This document shows positions 25,391 to 34,882 of a stretch of DNA of 64,000 bases, piece after piece. The notes under the pieces are model-generated. The model ran no database searches. It had not been told where the DNA came from and saw nothing but the letters and a program-made list of their open reading frames with translations. The stretch's first letter is position 1. Each line of letters opens with the position of its first letter. This DNA is from Acidovorax sp. 106 (GTDB lineage Bacteria > Pseudomonadota > Gammaproteobacteria > Burkholderiales > Burkholderiaceae_C), in assembly GCF_003663825.1 (NCBI RefSeq), contig NZ_RCCC01000001.1, positions 752,501-816,500 on the forward strand, written 5' to 3'. The position numbers were made by a program, and so were the translations under genes.

Positions 25391-25909
25391 TTACAAGAAG
25401 CGCTCCAGTAACTTGCGCGAATGCTTGTCCAGCGCCGTGGTATCGGGCACCTTGAACTGCCCCCCCTCGCCCGCTGCAATCAAAAGCCGGGTACGACCCG
25501 CCAGGCGGCGAATGTCTTCTTCGGCCTTGAGCACCAACCGGGCGGCGCCTCGGTCGGTCTGCACATCCCAGGTACTGGGGGTTGAAAAACTAGACACTGC
25601 AATGATTTTTTCGATAGTAGGCACAAACTCCCGCACCGCCAACTCTTCTTCAAGCAATTGGCGCTGGGGGGCTGGCAAGGTGTCCAGTCGATCGATCCAT
25701 TGCAGTTCATGCCCATCTGCGCCCACCAGGGACAAGCCTTCATGGGGCGCAGCAATAGGGAACGCGCGCACGGGCACCACGCCCTCATGGGCAGTGCCGT
25801 CGGGCAAGGTGAGCACCAAGCGGCCATGGGGGTTGCGGTGCAATTGCCCCGAGAAAGCGGTGGATGGAGCTAAGGATGGAGCGACAGGGGAAGGGGTCTG
25901 AGCAGTCAT
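25391..25909 (-). CDS. DUF1854 protein associated with cyanophycin metabolism
   Basis: A 172-residue DUF1854-family protein. Typical stretches are LHRNPHGRLVLTLPDGTAHE, VPVRAFPIAAPHEGLSLVGA, DGHELQWIDRLDTLP, and the C-terminal RLLIAAGEGGQFKVPDTTAL DKHSRKLLERFL region. The family is known to neighbour an ABC exporter and cyanophycin synthetases, exactly the context here. Its biochemical role is unknown. It starts 15 bases after the ABC transporter stop, so the two are almost certainly one operon. Confidence 0.9.
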   Translation of the reverse strand: MTAQTPSPVAPSLAPSTAFSGQLHRNPHGRLVLTLPDGTAHEGVVPVRAFPIAAPHEGLSLVGADGHELQWIDRLDTLPAPQRQLLEEELAVREFVPTIEKIIAVSSFSTPSTWDVQTDRGAARLVLKAEEDIRRLAGRTRLLIAAGEGGQFKVPDTTALDKHSRKLLERFL

Positions 25910-25924
25910 GGTTCTTCTTCTGTC

Positions 25925-28237
25925 TCAAGGGTTGCCCGCAGGGTGGGCGGGGTGCAGCAAGCTGCTGTCAATGATCACACCTGCGGCCTGGGCGTCTTCT
26001 TCGGCGCGGCGGGCCTGGGCTTCATACAGGCGCCAGTAAGCGCCCTGCTTTTCCATCAGTTCGTCGTGTGGCCCCACTTCCACGACCTCGCCACGGTCCA
26101 TCACCACCAGGCGGTCCGCCTTGCGCAGGGTAGACAGGCGGTGGGCAATGGCAATGGTGGTGCGGCCTTGCACCAGGTTGTCCAGCGCCTTCTGGATTTC
26201 CTTCTCGGTTTCCGTGTCCACCGCCGAGGTGGCTTCGTCCAGGATCAGGATGCGGGGGTCGATCAGCAGCGCACGGGCAATCGAGATGCGCTGGCGCTCA
26301 CCGCCCGACAGGCCCTGGCCGCGCTCACCCACCAGCGAGTCGTAGCCGTGCGGCAGGCGCAGGATGAATTCGTGCGCATGGGCCGCGCGGGCGGCCGCCA
26401 CGATTTCTTCACGTGTGGCGTGGGGTTTGCCGTAGGCAATGTTCTCGGCGATGGTGCCAAAGAACAGGAAGGGTTCCTGCAGCACCAGACCGATGTGGCA
26501 ACGGTAGTCGGCCACCGCAAAGCGGCGGATATCGATGCCATCGACCTGGATGGAGCCATCGCTGACGTCATAAAAGCGGTTGATCAGATTGACCAGCGTG
26601 CTCTTGCCCGAGCCGCTGTGGCCCACCAGGCCGATCATCTCGCCCGCGCGGATCTCCAGGTCCAGCCCCTTGATAACGGCACGGCTGCCATAGCGAAAGC
26701 CCACGCCCTGCATGGTGATGGAGCCCTCCACCTTGTCCACCTTCACAGGCTGGGCCGGGTCGGGCACATTGCTGACGTGGTCCAGGATGTCAAAAATGCG
26801 CTTGGCGCCAGCGGCAGCCTTTTGCGTCACGGACACGATGCGGCTCATCGAATCCAGCCGACCATAGAAGCGCCCGATGTAGGCAATGAACGCGGTGAGC
26901 ACACCCACCGTGATCTGGTTGTGCGACACCAGCCAGATGCCAAAGGCCCACACCACGAGCAAGCCGATTTCAGTGAGCAGCGAAACGGTGGGAGTGAACA
27001 GGCTCCAGGTCTTGTTGAGCTTGTCGTTGACTTCCAGGTTGTGCTGATTGGCATCGCGAAAGCGCTGGGCCTCGCGCTTTTCCTGTGCAAAAGCCTTCAC
27101 CACGCGGATGCCGGGAATGGTGTCGGCCAGCACGTTGGTCACTTCAGACCACACGCGGTCGATCTTCTCAAAGCCTGTGCGCAAACGGTCGCGCACGGTG
27201 TGGATCATCCAGCCAATGAACGGCAGCGGCACCAACGTGACCAGCGCCAGCCACGGGTTGATGGAGAAGAGGATGGCCGCCGTCATGCAAATCATGAGCA
27301 CGTCGGTCACGAAATCCAGCGCATGCAGCGACAGGAACACGTTGATGCGGTCCGTCTCCGAACCGATGCGAGCCATCAGGTCGCCCGTGCGTTTGCCGCC
27401 AAAGTAGTCGAGCGACAGGCGCAGCAGGTGCTCGTACGTGGTGGTGCGCAGATCCGCACCAATGCGCTCGGACACCAGCGCGAGGATGTAGGTGCGCGCC
27501 CAAGACAAGCCCCAAGCGGCCAGCGCCGCCAGTAGCAGCCCCCCCAGATACACCATCACCACTGCGGGATCGATTTGCTGACCGTTTTGGTAAGGAATCA
27601 GGATGTCGTCCATCAGCGGGATGGTGAGGTACGGCGGCACCAACGTGGCGGCGGTGGACGCCATCGTCAGCGCAAAGCCTGCCGCCAATTGCTTGCGGTA
27701 GGGCCGCGCAAAGCGCCACAGCCGCAGCAGCACCCAAGTGGACGTTTGCGGGGGCTGAGCGCGTGCGCAGGCCGGGCACTCTTCGGTGTCGGGCGGCAAC
27801 GGGGTGTGGCAGATGGGGCAGGCGGGGTCGTCAGCCTCTTGCTCGGCGCTTGCCGGGTCCGCCGCATACGCCAGCTGCTGCTCAAATCGTTGCACCAGAC
27901 GCAGCGCCTGCGGGTGGTTGCCCAGCGTGAATCGCCAGAACGACAAGCGCTTTTCGGGGCTGTGCAGCTCCAGTGTGCCCACGCCGCCGTGGTCTTGCAT
28001 CTTCAGTGACAGCCCCTCTCCCACCGCCCAGGTTTGCCAGGTGGTGGAGCCCGCATCGCAAGCGATCAGGCGGTTGGCGGTCACGACCACCCAGCCCTTG
28101 GCAAAACGCAAATCCACGCTCAGGTCAACCTGTAACGTAGCCAACACGTTTTCTTGGGGCGCGAGCATGGCCCGCAAATCGGCCCCCAAAGGGCCAGAAA
28201 AGACACCCGAGGCGTCTACAGAATGGTGATGTTGCAT
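25925..28237 (-). CDS. ABC transporter, fused permease/ATPase, cyanophycin-associated
   Basis: A 770-residue half-transporter. The N-terminal domain (about 1-135) is of unknown type. A zinc ribbon follows, CPIC at 140-143 and CPAC at 154-157. Then come six membrane segments (about 185-470) and a nucleotide-binding domain: Walker A GLVGHSGSGKSTLVNL, signature LSGGERQRISIARALL, and Walker B ILILDEATSAVDTETE. The type is exporter-like (MsbA fold). With DUF1854 next door and cphA'/cphA divergent 188 bases away, a role in cyanophycin metabolism is inferred; the transported substrate is unknown. Confidence 0.92.
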   Translation of the reverse strand: MQHHHSVDASGVFSGPLGADLRAMLAPQENVLATLQVDLSVDLRFAKGWVVVTANRLIACDAGSTTWQTWAVGEGLSLKMQDHGGVGTLELHSPEKRLSFWRFTLGNHPQALRLVQRFEQQLAYAADPASAEQEADDPACPICHTPLPPDTEECPACARAQPPQTSTWVLLRLWRFARPYRKQLAAGFALTMASTAATLVPPYLTIPLMDDILIPYQNGQQIDPAVVMVYLGGLLLAALAAWGLSWARTYILALVSERIGADLRTTTYEHLLRLSLDYFGGKRTGDLMARIGSETDRINVFLSLHALDFVTDVLMICMTAAILFSINPWLALVTLVPLPFIGWMIHTVRDRLRTGFEKIDRVWSEVTNVLADTIPGIRVVKAFAQEKREAQRFRDANQHNLEVNDKLNKTWSLFTPTVSLLTEIGLLVVWAFGIWLVSHNQITVGVLTAFIAYIGRFYGRLDSMSRIVSVTQKAAAGAKRIFDILDHVSNVPDPAQPVKVDKVEGSITMQGVGFRYGSRAVIKGLDLEIRAGEMIGLVGHSGSGKSTLVNLINRFYDVSDGSIQVDGIDIRRFAVADYRCHIGLVLQEPFLFFGTIAENIAYGKPHATREEIVAAARAAHAHEFILRLPHGYDSLVGERGQGLSGGERQRISIARALLIDPRILILDEATSAVDTETEKEIQKALDNLVQGRTTIAIAHRLSTLRKADRLVVMDRGEVVEVGPHDELMEKQGAYWRLYEAQARRAEEDAQAAGVIIDSSLLHPAHPAGNP

Positions 28238-28425
28238 ATTCTTTGTTTTTCAGCAGTCCACAGTCCAAAACTGCAGCCTGTGCAGATGCGGGAATTTTGA
28301 CCGAAACCCAGGCCGCCAACGAAAGCTGACACTTACATCCCACCTTCCCGCCAATTTCCAGCCCAACCGGGCGCACAATTGCAACCCTGTCCGGCCCGTC
28401 CGGTGTCTCTGAACCGCTCCGATCC

Positions 28426-30660
28426 ATGGCAAAAATCGACGACATCCAACTGCTTCGCATCAACTACCTGCGTGGCCCCAATATCTGGACCTACCGCCCC
28501 GTGCTGGAAGTCTGGCTGGACCTCGGGGTTCTGGAAGACCATCCCTCCAACGCTCTGCCTGGTTTCAACGACCGCCTCACCGCCTGGCTGCCCGCCCTGA
28601 TTGAGCACCACTGCGGCGTTGGCGAACGCGGCGGTTTCTTGCAGCGCCTGCAAGAAGGCACCTGGTGCGGCCACGTGCTGGAGCACATCGTCATTGAACT
28701 GCTGAACCTGGCGGGCATGCCCACCGGCTTTGGCCAAACACGCAGCACCTCGGCGCGCGGCGTGTACCGCATGGTCTTCCGTGCCCGTGACGAAAGCGTG
28801 GCGCGTGTGGCGCTGGCCCAGGGCCATGCGCTCATCATGGCAGCCATCAACGACGAACCCTTTGATGTGCAAGCCGCCGTGGCCCGCGTGCGCACCGAGG
28901 TGGACGACCAGTACCTTGGCCCCAGCACCGCCTGCATCGTCACCGCCGCCACCGACCGGGGCATTCCCCACATCCGCCTGAACGACGGCAATCTGGTGCA
29001 ATTGGGCTACGGCGCCAGCCAGCGCCGCATCTGGACGGCCGAGACCGAGCGCACCAGCGCCATCGCCGAAGGCATCGCCAGCGACAAAGACCTCACCAAG
29101 AGCCTGCTCAAGGCCTGCGGCGTGCCCATCCCCGAAGGCCAGGTGGTCAACAGCCCCGAAGAAGCCTGGGAAGCCGCCCAAGACATCGGCCTGCCCGTGG
29201 TCGTCAAGCCGTCTGACGGCAACCACGGTCGGGGCGTGACGCTGGACCTGCGCAAGAAAGAAGACATCGAAGCCGCCTACCACGTGGCTTACCCCGAGGG
29301 CAGCGATGTGATGGTGGAGAGCTTCATCCCTGGCGACGAGCACCGCATCCTGGTGGTGGGTGGCAAGGTGGTGGCCGCAGCGCGCGGCGAGGTGGTCAGC
29401 ATCACTGGCAATGGCCGCTCCACCGTCAAAGAACTCATCGACACCCAGCTCAACTCCGATCCACGCCGTGGCTACGAGGAAGAGTACCCGCTCGAAATCA
29501 TCGACCTGGCCACCGACACCAAAGTACTGCTGGAACTCAAGCGCCAAGACCTCCAAGCCGACTCGGTGCCCGCCGCAGGCCGCCAAGTGGTGGTGCAGCG
29601 CAACGGCAACGTGGCGGTGGACTGCACCGACGACGTGCATCCCGAGGTGGCCTACATTGCCCAGCTCGCCGCCAAGGTGGTGGGCCTCGATATCGCTGGC
29701 ATCGACATGGTGGCCAAGGACATCTCCAAGCCACTGCACGCCCAGGGCGGCGCGATTGTGGAAGTGAACGCAGGCCCCGGCCTGCTGATGCACCTCAAGC
29801 CCGCTGTGGGCGCGCCGCGCCCTGTGGGGCAGGCGATTGCAGAGCACCTGTTCCCTTCCGAGGAACACCAAGAAGGCACGGCAGGCCGCATCCCCGTGGT
29901 GGGCGTGGCGGGCACCCGTGAGACGGCCACCATTGCCCGCGTGGTGGCATGGCTGCTGCACCTGGGCGGCCACCACACCGGCCTGGCCTGTCGCGATGGC
30001 CTCTTCCTGGACCGCCGCCGCGTCGAATCTGCCGACAGCGCCCACTGGGAAGCCGCCCACCGCCTGCTGATGAACCAGATGGTGCAAGCCGCTGTGATAG
30101 AGAACGACGCCCGCACCATCTTGCGCGATGGTCTGGCCTACGACCGCTGCAAGGTGGGCGTGGTGACCGACATGGATGGCCTGGGCGCGCTGGCCGAATT
30201 CGATGTGCATGAGCAAGACCAGATGACCAAGGTGCTGCGCACCCAGGTGGATGTGGTGCTGGACGACGGCGCTGCCGTGCTCAACGCCGCCATCGACCAG
30301 GTGGCAGCGCTCGCCCCGCTGTGCGATGGTGCGGTGGTGCTGTATGCACAAAACCCTGATTTGCCCGCCATCGTGGAGCACCGCGCCAAGGACAACGGCC
30401 GCGCCGTGCTGGTCAAGAACGGGCGCATCGTGCTGGCCACAGGCACTGCAGAACATGTGCTGGGCACCCTGGGCGAGTTGACCTTTGGCCGAAACGCCGT
30501 GGTGCCCAACACCGACGCCTTGCTGGCCGCCATTGGCGCGGCCTGGGCGCTGGACATTGCCCCCGACCTGATCGGCGCGGGCATCAAGACCTTTGAGCCC
30601 GAACTGCACGCCCCGGTCAGCCCCCGCCCCACATCGGTGACGACGCTGGACACCCACTGA
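28426..30660 (+). CDS. Cyanophycin synthetase-like protein CphA' (degenerate Mur-ligase site)
   Basis: A 744-residue CphA homologue. The N-terminal domain and the ATP-grasp domain (about 190-470) look intact: LPVVVKPSDGNHGRGVTLDL, VMVESFIPGDEHRILVVGGK, and GAIVEVNAGPGLLMHLKP. The C-terminal Mur-ligase-like domain has lost its P-loop. Where CphA has GTNGKTT, this protein has GTRETAT (residues 496-502), so the Lys is gone, and the domain is also shorter. It probably performs at most one of the two ligation steps, or assists CphA, as proposed for other two-synthetase bacteria. It precedes cphA on the same strand. Confidence 0.9.
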   Translation: MAKIDDIQLLRINYLRGPNIWTYRPVLEVWLDLGVLEDHPSNALPGFNDRLTAWLPALIEHHCGVGERGGFLQRLQEGTWCGHVLEHIVIELLNLAGMPTGFGQTRSTSARGVYRMVFRARDESVARVALAQGHALIMAAINDEPFDVQAAVARVRTEVDDQYLGPSTACIVTAATDRGIPHIRLNDGNLVQLGYGASQRRIWTAETERTSAIAEGIASDKDLTKSLLKACGVPIPEGQVVNSPEEAWEAAQDIGLPVVVKPSDGNHGRGVTLDLRKKEDIEAAYHVAYPEGSDVMVESFIPGDEHRILVVGGKVVAAARGEVVSITGNGRSTVKELIDTQLNSDPRRGYEEEYPLEIIDLATDTKVLLELKRQDLQADSVPAAGRQVVVQRNGNVAVDCTDDVHPEVAYIAQLAAKVVGLDIAGIDMVAKDISKPLHAQGGAIVEVNAGPGLLMHLKPAVGAPRPVGQAIAEHLFPSEEHQEGTAGRIPVVGVAGTRETATIARVVAWLLHLGGHHTGLACRDGLFLDRRRVESADSAHWEAAHRLLMNQMVQAAVIENDARTILRDGLAYDRCKVGVVTDMDGLGALAEFDVHEQDQMTKVLRTQVDVVLDDGAAVLNAAIDQVAALAPLCDGAVVLYAQNPDLPAIVEHRAKDNGRAVLVKNGRIVLATGTAEHVLGTLGELTFGRNAVVPNTDALLAAIGAAWALDIAPDLIGAGIKTFEPELHAPVSPRPTSVTTLDTH

Positions 30661-30786
30661 CCCGGCCCCACAACCCCTTGGGCGCAACAGCCGCCCAGGC
30701 CACCCCAACCTTCTTGTTGCACGCGATGACACCAGAGCACACTTCGCACCGCACTGCGCTCTGACGGAACATAGAGAGAAAAATTC

Positions 30787-33366
30787 ATGGACGTAACCCG
30801 CACCCGGGCCCTGCGCGGCCCCAACCTCTGGAGCCGCCACATGGCCATCGAGGCCTTGGTGGCCTGCAGCGAGACCGAACGCGCCATTGGCAAGATCGCT
30901 GGTTTTGAAGCGCGCCTGCGCGCACTGTTTCCGGCCATCGGGATGCTGCACCCCGAAGGCGGCGACAGCGACATCTCGCTGGCGCATGTGCTGCAAACCG
31001 CCGCCCTGGCCTTGCAGGCGCAGGCCGGTTGCCCCGTGACATTCGCCCGCACCACCGCCACCACCGATGTTGGCGTGTACCAGGTGGTTGTCGAATACAG
31101 CGAAGAAGCCGTGGGCCGCAAGGCGTTTGAAGATGCGCAGCAGCTCATCCAGGCCGCGCTGGGCAACGGCAGCTTTGACGCCGAAAAGGCCGTGGCCGAC
31201 CTGCGCGAGCTGGACGAAGACGAGCGCCTGGGCCCCAGCACGGGCTCCATCGTCGAAGCCGCGGTGGCCCGTGGCATCCCTTACCGCCGCCTCACACGCG
31301 GCAGCTTGGTGCAGTTTGGCTGGGGTTCCAAGCAACGCCGCATCCAGGCCGCAGAAGTCGACTCGACCAGCGCCGTGGCCGAATCCATCGGCCAGGACAA
31401 AGACCTGACCAAGCGCCTGCTGCATGCTGCAGGCGTGCCTGTGCCGCTGGGCAAGCCGGTCGAAACGGTGGAAGAAGCCTGGGAAGTGGCCCTCAAAGTA
31501 GGCCTGCCCGTGGTGGTCAAGCCGCAAGACGGCAACCAGGGCAAGGGCGTGACGGTGAACATCACCGACCGCGCCCAGCTGGAAGAAGCCTACAAAAACG
31601 CCGCCGACTATGGCACCGTGATGGTCGAGCGCTTCTTGCCTGGCCACGACTTCCGCCTGCTGGTGGTGGGCGACCAACTGGTGGCCGCTGCCCGCCGCGA
31701 GCCGCCCCAGGTGCTGGGCGACGGCGTGCACACGGTGCGCCAACTGGTGGAAGTGGTGAACCAAGACCCCCGCCGTGGCGAGGGCCATGCCACCTCGCTC
31801 ACCAAGATCCGCCTCGATGACATTGCCGTGGCCCGCTTGGCCATGCAAGACCTGACCCCTGACTCCGTGCCCGCCAAGGGCCAGCGCGTCATCCTGCGCA
31901 ACAACGCCAATCTGTCCACCGGCGGCACCGCCACCGACGTGACCGACGACGTGCACCCCGACGTGGCCGCCCGCGCCATTGCAGCCGCCCAAATGGTGGG
32001 CCTGCACATTTGCGGCGTGGACATGGTGGCCGAGACCGTGCTGCGCCCGCTCGAAGAGCAAGGCGGCGGCTTTGTGGAAGTGAACGCCGCCCCCGGCCTG
32101 CGCATGCACCTGGCCCCCAGCTACGGCAAGCCCCGCAACGTGGGCCAGGCCATGGTGGACCGCCTCTACGCCCATGGCGATGATGGCCGCATCCCCACCG
32201 TGGCCGTGACTGGCACCAACGGCAAGACCACCACCGCACGCCTGATTGCGCACCTGTTCACCGCGCAGGGCCTGCGCGTGGGCATGACCAACACCGACGG
32301 CGTGTATGTGAACGGCCGCCAGATCGACAGCGGCGACTGCAGCGGCCCCAAGAGTGCCCGCAACGTGCTGCTGCACCCCGAGGTGGACGCCGCCGTTTTT
32401 GAAACTGCCCGTGGTGGCATCCTGCGCGAAGGCCTGGGGTTTGACCGCTGCCAGGTGGCCGTGGTGACCAACATTGGCGAAGGCGACCACCTGGGCATGA
32501 ACTACATCACCACGGTGGAAGACCTGGCGGTGGTCAAGCGGGTGATCGTGCAGAACGTCGCCCCCACGGGCTATGCTGTGCTCAACGCCACCGACCCCAT
32601 CGTGGCGGCCATGGCATCGGCCTGCCCCGGCAAGGTGATCTATTTTGCGCTGGACCGCCACCACCCCGTGATGGCCACGCACCGCGCCCAAGGCCACCGC
32701 ACCGTGTATGTGGACGGCGACGCAGTCGTGGCGTCCGAAGGCTCGTGGCGCGAGTCCATCCACCTGCGTGATGTGCCCATCACGCGCAACGGCCGCATTG
32801 GCTTCCAGGTGGAAAACGTCATGGCCTCGGTGGCTGCGGCCTGGGCAGCAGGCGTGCCCTGGCAGACCATTCGGCGCGGCCTGTCGGGCTTTGTGAACGA
32901 CAGCGACAACGCCCCTGGCCGCTTCAACGTCATGGACTACCGCGGCGCCACCGTGATTGCCGACTACGGCCACAACCCCGATGCCATGCGCGCCCTGGTG
33001 CAGGCCGTGGACGCCCTGCCCGGCAACCGCCGCAGCGTCGTCATCAGCGGCGCGGGTGACCGCCGCGATGAAGACATCCGCGCACAAACCGTGATCCTGG
33101 GCGCCGCCTTTGACGAAGTGATCCTGTACCAGGATGCTGCCCAGCGCGGCCGGGGCGACGGCGAGGTCATGGCGCTGCTGCGCGAAGGCCTGGCGGGCGC
33201 CAGCCGCACAAAGCATGTCGAAGAAATCCGGGGCGAGTTCGTGGCCATTGACTATGCCCTGGCACGCCTGCAACCGGGCGACCTGTGCCTGGTGCTGGTG
33301 GACCAGGTGGAAGAAGCCCTGGCCCATCTGGCACAGCGCTGCACCGAAACCGGGCCCGCCGCATGA
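30787..33366 (+). CDS. cphA: Cyanophycin synthetase
   Basis: An 859-residue enzyme that builds the Asp-Arg polymer cyanophycin with two ATP-dependent sites. The ATP-grasp domain (LPVVVKPQDGNQGKGVTVNI, VMVERFLPGHDFRLLVVGDQ, and GGFVEVNAAPGLRMHLAP) adds aspartate. The Mur-ligase domain adds arginine and keeps its P-loop VAVTGTNGKTTTARLIAH (GTNGKTT at 476-482). It also keeps VVTNIGEGDHLG and DYGHNPDAMRAL motifs. Length matches CphA. GAGAGA lies upstream of the ATG. Its stop overlaps the start of creA (ATGA). Confidence 0.95.
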   Translation: MDVTRTRALRGPNLWSRHMAIEALVACSETERAIGKIAGFEARLRALFPAIGMLHPEGGDSDISLAHVLQTAALALQAQAGCPVTFARTTATTDVGVYQVVVEYSEEAVGRKAFEDAQQLIQAALGNGSFDAEKAVADLRELDEDERLGPSTGSIVEAAVARGIPYRRLTRGSLVQFGWGSKQRRIQAAEVDSTSAVAESIGQDKDLTKRLLHAAGVPVPLGKPVETVEEAWEVALKVGLPVVVKPQDGNQGKGVTVNITDRAQLEEAYKNAADYGTVMVERFLPGHDFRLLVVGDQLVAAARREPPQVLGDGVHTVRQLVEVVNQDPRRGEGHATSLTKIRLDDIAVARLAMQDLTPDSVPAKGQRVILRNNANLSTGGTATDVTDDVHPDVAARAIAAAQMVGLHICGVDMVAETVLRPLEEQGGGFVEVNAAPGLRMHLAPSYGKPRNVGQAMVDRLYAHGDDGRIPTVAVTGTNGKTTTARLIAHLFTAQGLRVGMTNTDGVYVNGRQIDSGDCSGPKSARNVLLHPEVDAAVFETARGGILREGLGFDRCQVAVVTNIGEGDHLGMNYITTVEDLAVVKRVIVQNVAPTGYAVLNATDPIVAAMASACPGKVIYFALDRHHPVMATHRAQGHRTVYVDGDAVVASEGSWRESIHLRDVPITRNGRIGFQVENVMASVAAAWAAGVPWQTIRRGLSGFVNDSDNAPGRFNVMDYRGATVIADYGHNPDAMRALVQAVDALPGNRRSVVISGAGDRRDEDIRAQTVILGAAFDEVILYQDAAQRGRGDGEVMALLREGLAGASRTKHVEEIRGEFVAIDYALARLQPGDLCLVLVDQVEEALAHLAQRCTETGPAA

Positions 33367-33902
33367 TGCCCCCCACCGCCTTGCGCCGCCTGGCGCGCAG
33401 CACCGTGGCAGCACTGGCCCTGCTGGCGCCTTTGGCGGGCGGCCTGCTGGTGGCCACAGCCCCCAGCGCCGCCCTGGCCGCATCGGGCGAGAAAATTGGC
33501 ACGGTGGACACCGCCTTCCAATGGATTGGCCGCGACCACGACATCATTGTAGAAGCCTATGACGACCCCGGCGTGCAAGGCGTGACTTGCTACGTATCGC
33601 GGGCGCGCATCGGCGGCATCAAAGGCACGCTGGGCCTGGCCGAAGACCGCGCCGAGGCCTCCATCGCCTGCCGCCAGGTGGGGCCCATCAGCATCCCCGA
33701 ACCGCTCAAGAAGCAAGAAGAAGTGTTCAGCGAACGCATGTCCATCTTGTTCAAGCGCCTGCGCATCGTGCGCATGGTGGACGCCCCACGCAACACGCTG
33801 GTGTACCTGACGTATTCCGAAAAGCTCATCGACGGCTCGCCGCAAAACAGCCTGACCGCCGTGCCCGTAGACCGAGCCACAGCCATCCCCGTGCGCAAGT
33901 AG
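33363..33902 (+). CDS. creA: CreA family protein, exported
   Basis: A 179-residue periplasmic protein of unknown function. A signal peptide (about 1-40, ending ALAASGEKIG) is followed by the conserved CreA body: GTVDTAFQWIGRDHDIIVEA, DDPGVQGVTCYVSRARIGGI, and AEASIACRQVGPI, with the paired cysteines in CYVS and IACR. LVYLTYSEKLIDGSPQNS lies near the end. Translation is coupled to cphA through an overlapping ATGA. The link to cyanophycin is positional only. Confidence 0.9.
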   Translation: MMPPTALRRLARSTVAALALLAPLAGGLLVATAPSAALAASGEKIGTVDTAFQWIGRDHDIIVEAYDDPGVQGVTCYVSRARIGGIKGTLGLAEDRAEASIACRQVGPISIPEPLKKQEEVFSERMSILFKRLRIVRMVDAPRNTLVYLTYSEKLIDGSPQNSLTAVPVDRATAIPVRK

Positions 33903-33920
33903 GCCGCCAGCCTCACCACA

Positions 33921-33953
33921 AACGCCCCGCAGCGGCCATCGTTGCGGGGCGTT
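33921..33953 (+). terminator. Hairpin terminator after creA
   Basis: An 11-base perfect stem, AACGCCCCGCA and TGCGGGGCGTT, around an 11-base loop, 18 bases after the creA stop. Only a weak T run (TGTCAATT) follows. A palindrome of family 1 comes directly after. Confidence 0.7.
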
Positions 33954-33964
33954 GTCAATTCAGC

Positions 33965-34019
33965 ATCAAAATAGCCTCTAGCGCTTTATCCATAAGCGCA
34001 AGCAGCTATCATTTTTGAC
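33965..34019. repeat. Dispersed palindrome family 1, reference copy
   Basis: A clean copy: CATCAAAATAGCCTCTAGCG, CTTTATCCATAAGCGCAAGC, AGCTATCATTTTTGA. The arms pair through AGC-GCTT / AAGCGC and AGCAGCTAT. It lies between the convergent creA and DsbA-family genes. Confidence 0.9.
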
Positions 34020-34024
34020 AAAAA

Positions 34025-34672
34025 TCAGACCTGGGCCGCAATCTGGCGCAGCGCCTGCTCAAACACCTCCACAGGCTGGCCGCCCTGAATCAAGTGGCGT
34101 TCGTTGACGATGATGGCGGGCACCGAGTGGATGCCGTTTTGCAGATAGAACTGCTCGCGCTCGCGCACCTCGTCGGCATAGCGGCCCGATGCCAGCACCT
34201 CACGGGCCTCCGCCGCATCCAGCCCCACGTCGCTCGCCACACGCACCAGCACCTCGTGGTCGCCAGGGCTTTGGCCGTCGGTGAAGTAGGCCTGGAACAG
34301 CGCCTTCTTCAATGCGGGCTGCAAGCCCTTTTCTTCCGCCCAGTGCAGCAGGCGGTGGGCGTCAAAGGTGTTGTAGATGCGGCTGCGCTTGTCCATGCGG
34401 AAGGTGAAGCCCAACTCGGCCCCGCGCGCAGCGATGGCGTCGCGATTTTTCTGGCTTTGCTCCGGCGTTGCGCCGTACTTTTCTTGCAGGTGCTCCCCAA
34501 TGTCCTGGCCCTCTGGGCCCATCTGCGGGTTCAGCTCAAAGGGCTGAAAGTGCAAGTCCAGCGCCACCTGGCCCTGTAAGCGCTCGGCCGCCTGCTCCAG
34601 CGCCTTGAGGCCAATGATGCACCAGGGGCAGGAGACATCGGACACGAAATCGATCTTGAGGGTGGTGGTCAT
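34025..34672 (-). CDS. DsbA family oxidoreductase (FrnE-like)
   Basis: A 215-residue thioredoxin-fold protein with a CPWC active site at residues 15-18 (DFVSDVSCPWCIIGLKALEQ). FrnE-type blocks follow: HFQPFELNPQMGPEGQDI, FNTFDAHRLLHWAEEKGLQP-like text, and the C-terminal GIHSVPAIIVNERHLIQGGQ with the cis-proline. It has no signal peptide, so it is a cytosolic member rather than periplasmic DsbA. The ATG at 34672 starts the conserved part. Related proteins are implicated in oxidative stress; the substrate is unknown. Confidence 0.9.
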   Translation of the reverse strand: MTTTLKIDFVSDVSCPWCIIGLKALEQAAERLQGQVALDLHFQPFELNPQMGPEGQDIGEHLQEKYGATPEQSQKNRDAIAARGAELGFTFRMDKRSRIYNTFDAHRLLHWAEEKGLQPALKKALFQAYFTDGQSPGDHEVLVRVASDVGLDAAEAREVLASGRYADEVREREQFYLQNGIHSVPAIIVNERHLIQGGQPVEVFEQALRQIAAQV

Positions 34673-34882
34673 GGGTGGCCCTTCGCAAGCAAAGTCGCCA
34701 TGGTAGGCCGCAATCGGCCTGGGTGCAGGGCGCGCGGCGATGACCTCAAAGGCCAAACACGAGCAGGCCCCAAAAACCCCACACCGTCAGCCATTGATGC
34801 CGCCCAAAGCCCCCTGATATGCGAGGCTTACCCCCGCGCAAGCCCCAGCGCGGCCATTCATTGCCCCCGTGGAGAGAGCCCT

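Noticed and set aside
28333..33483. A 1716-codon open frame on the minus strand opposite cphA' and cphA
   Set aside because: It is antisense to two well-recognised synthetases, is rich in His/Gly/Ala/Gln as expected from reverse-strand reading of GC-rich codons, and shows no domain.
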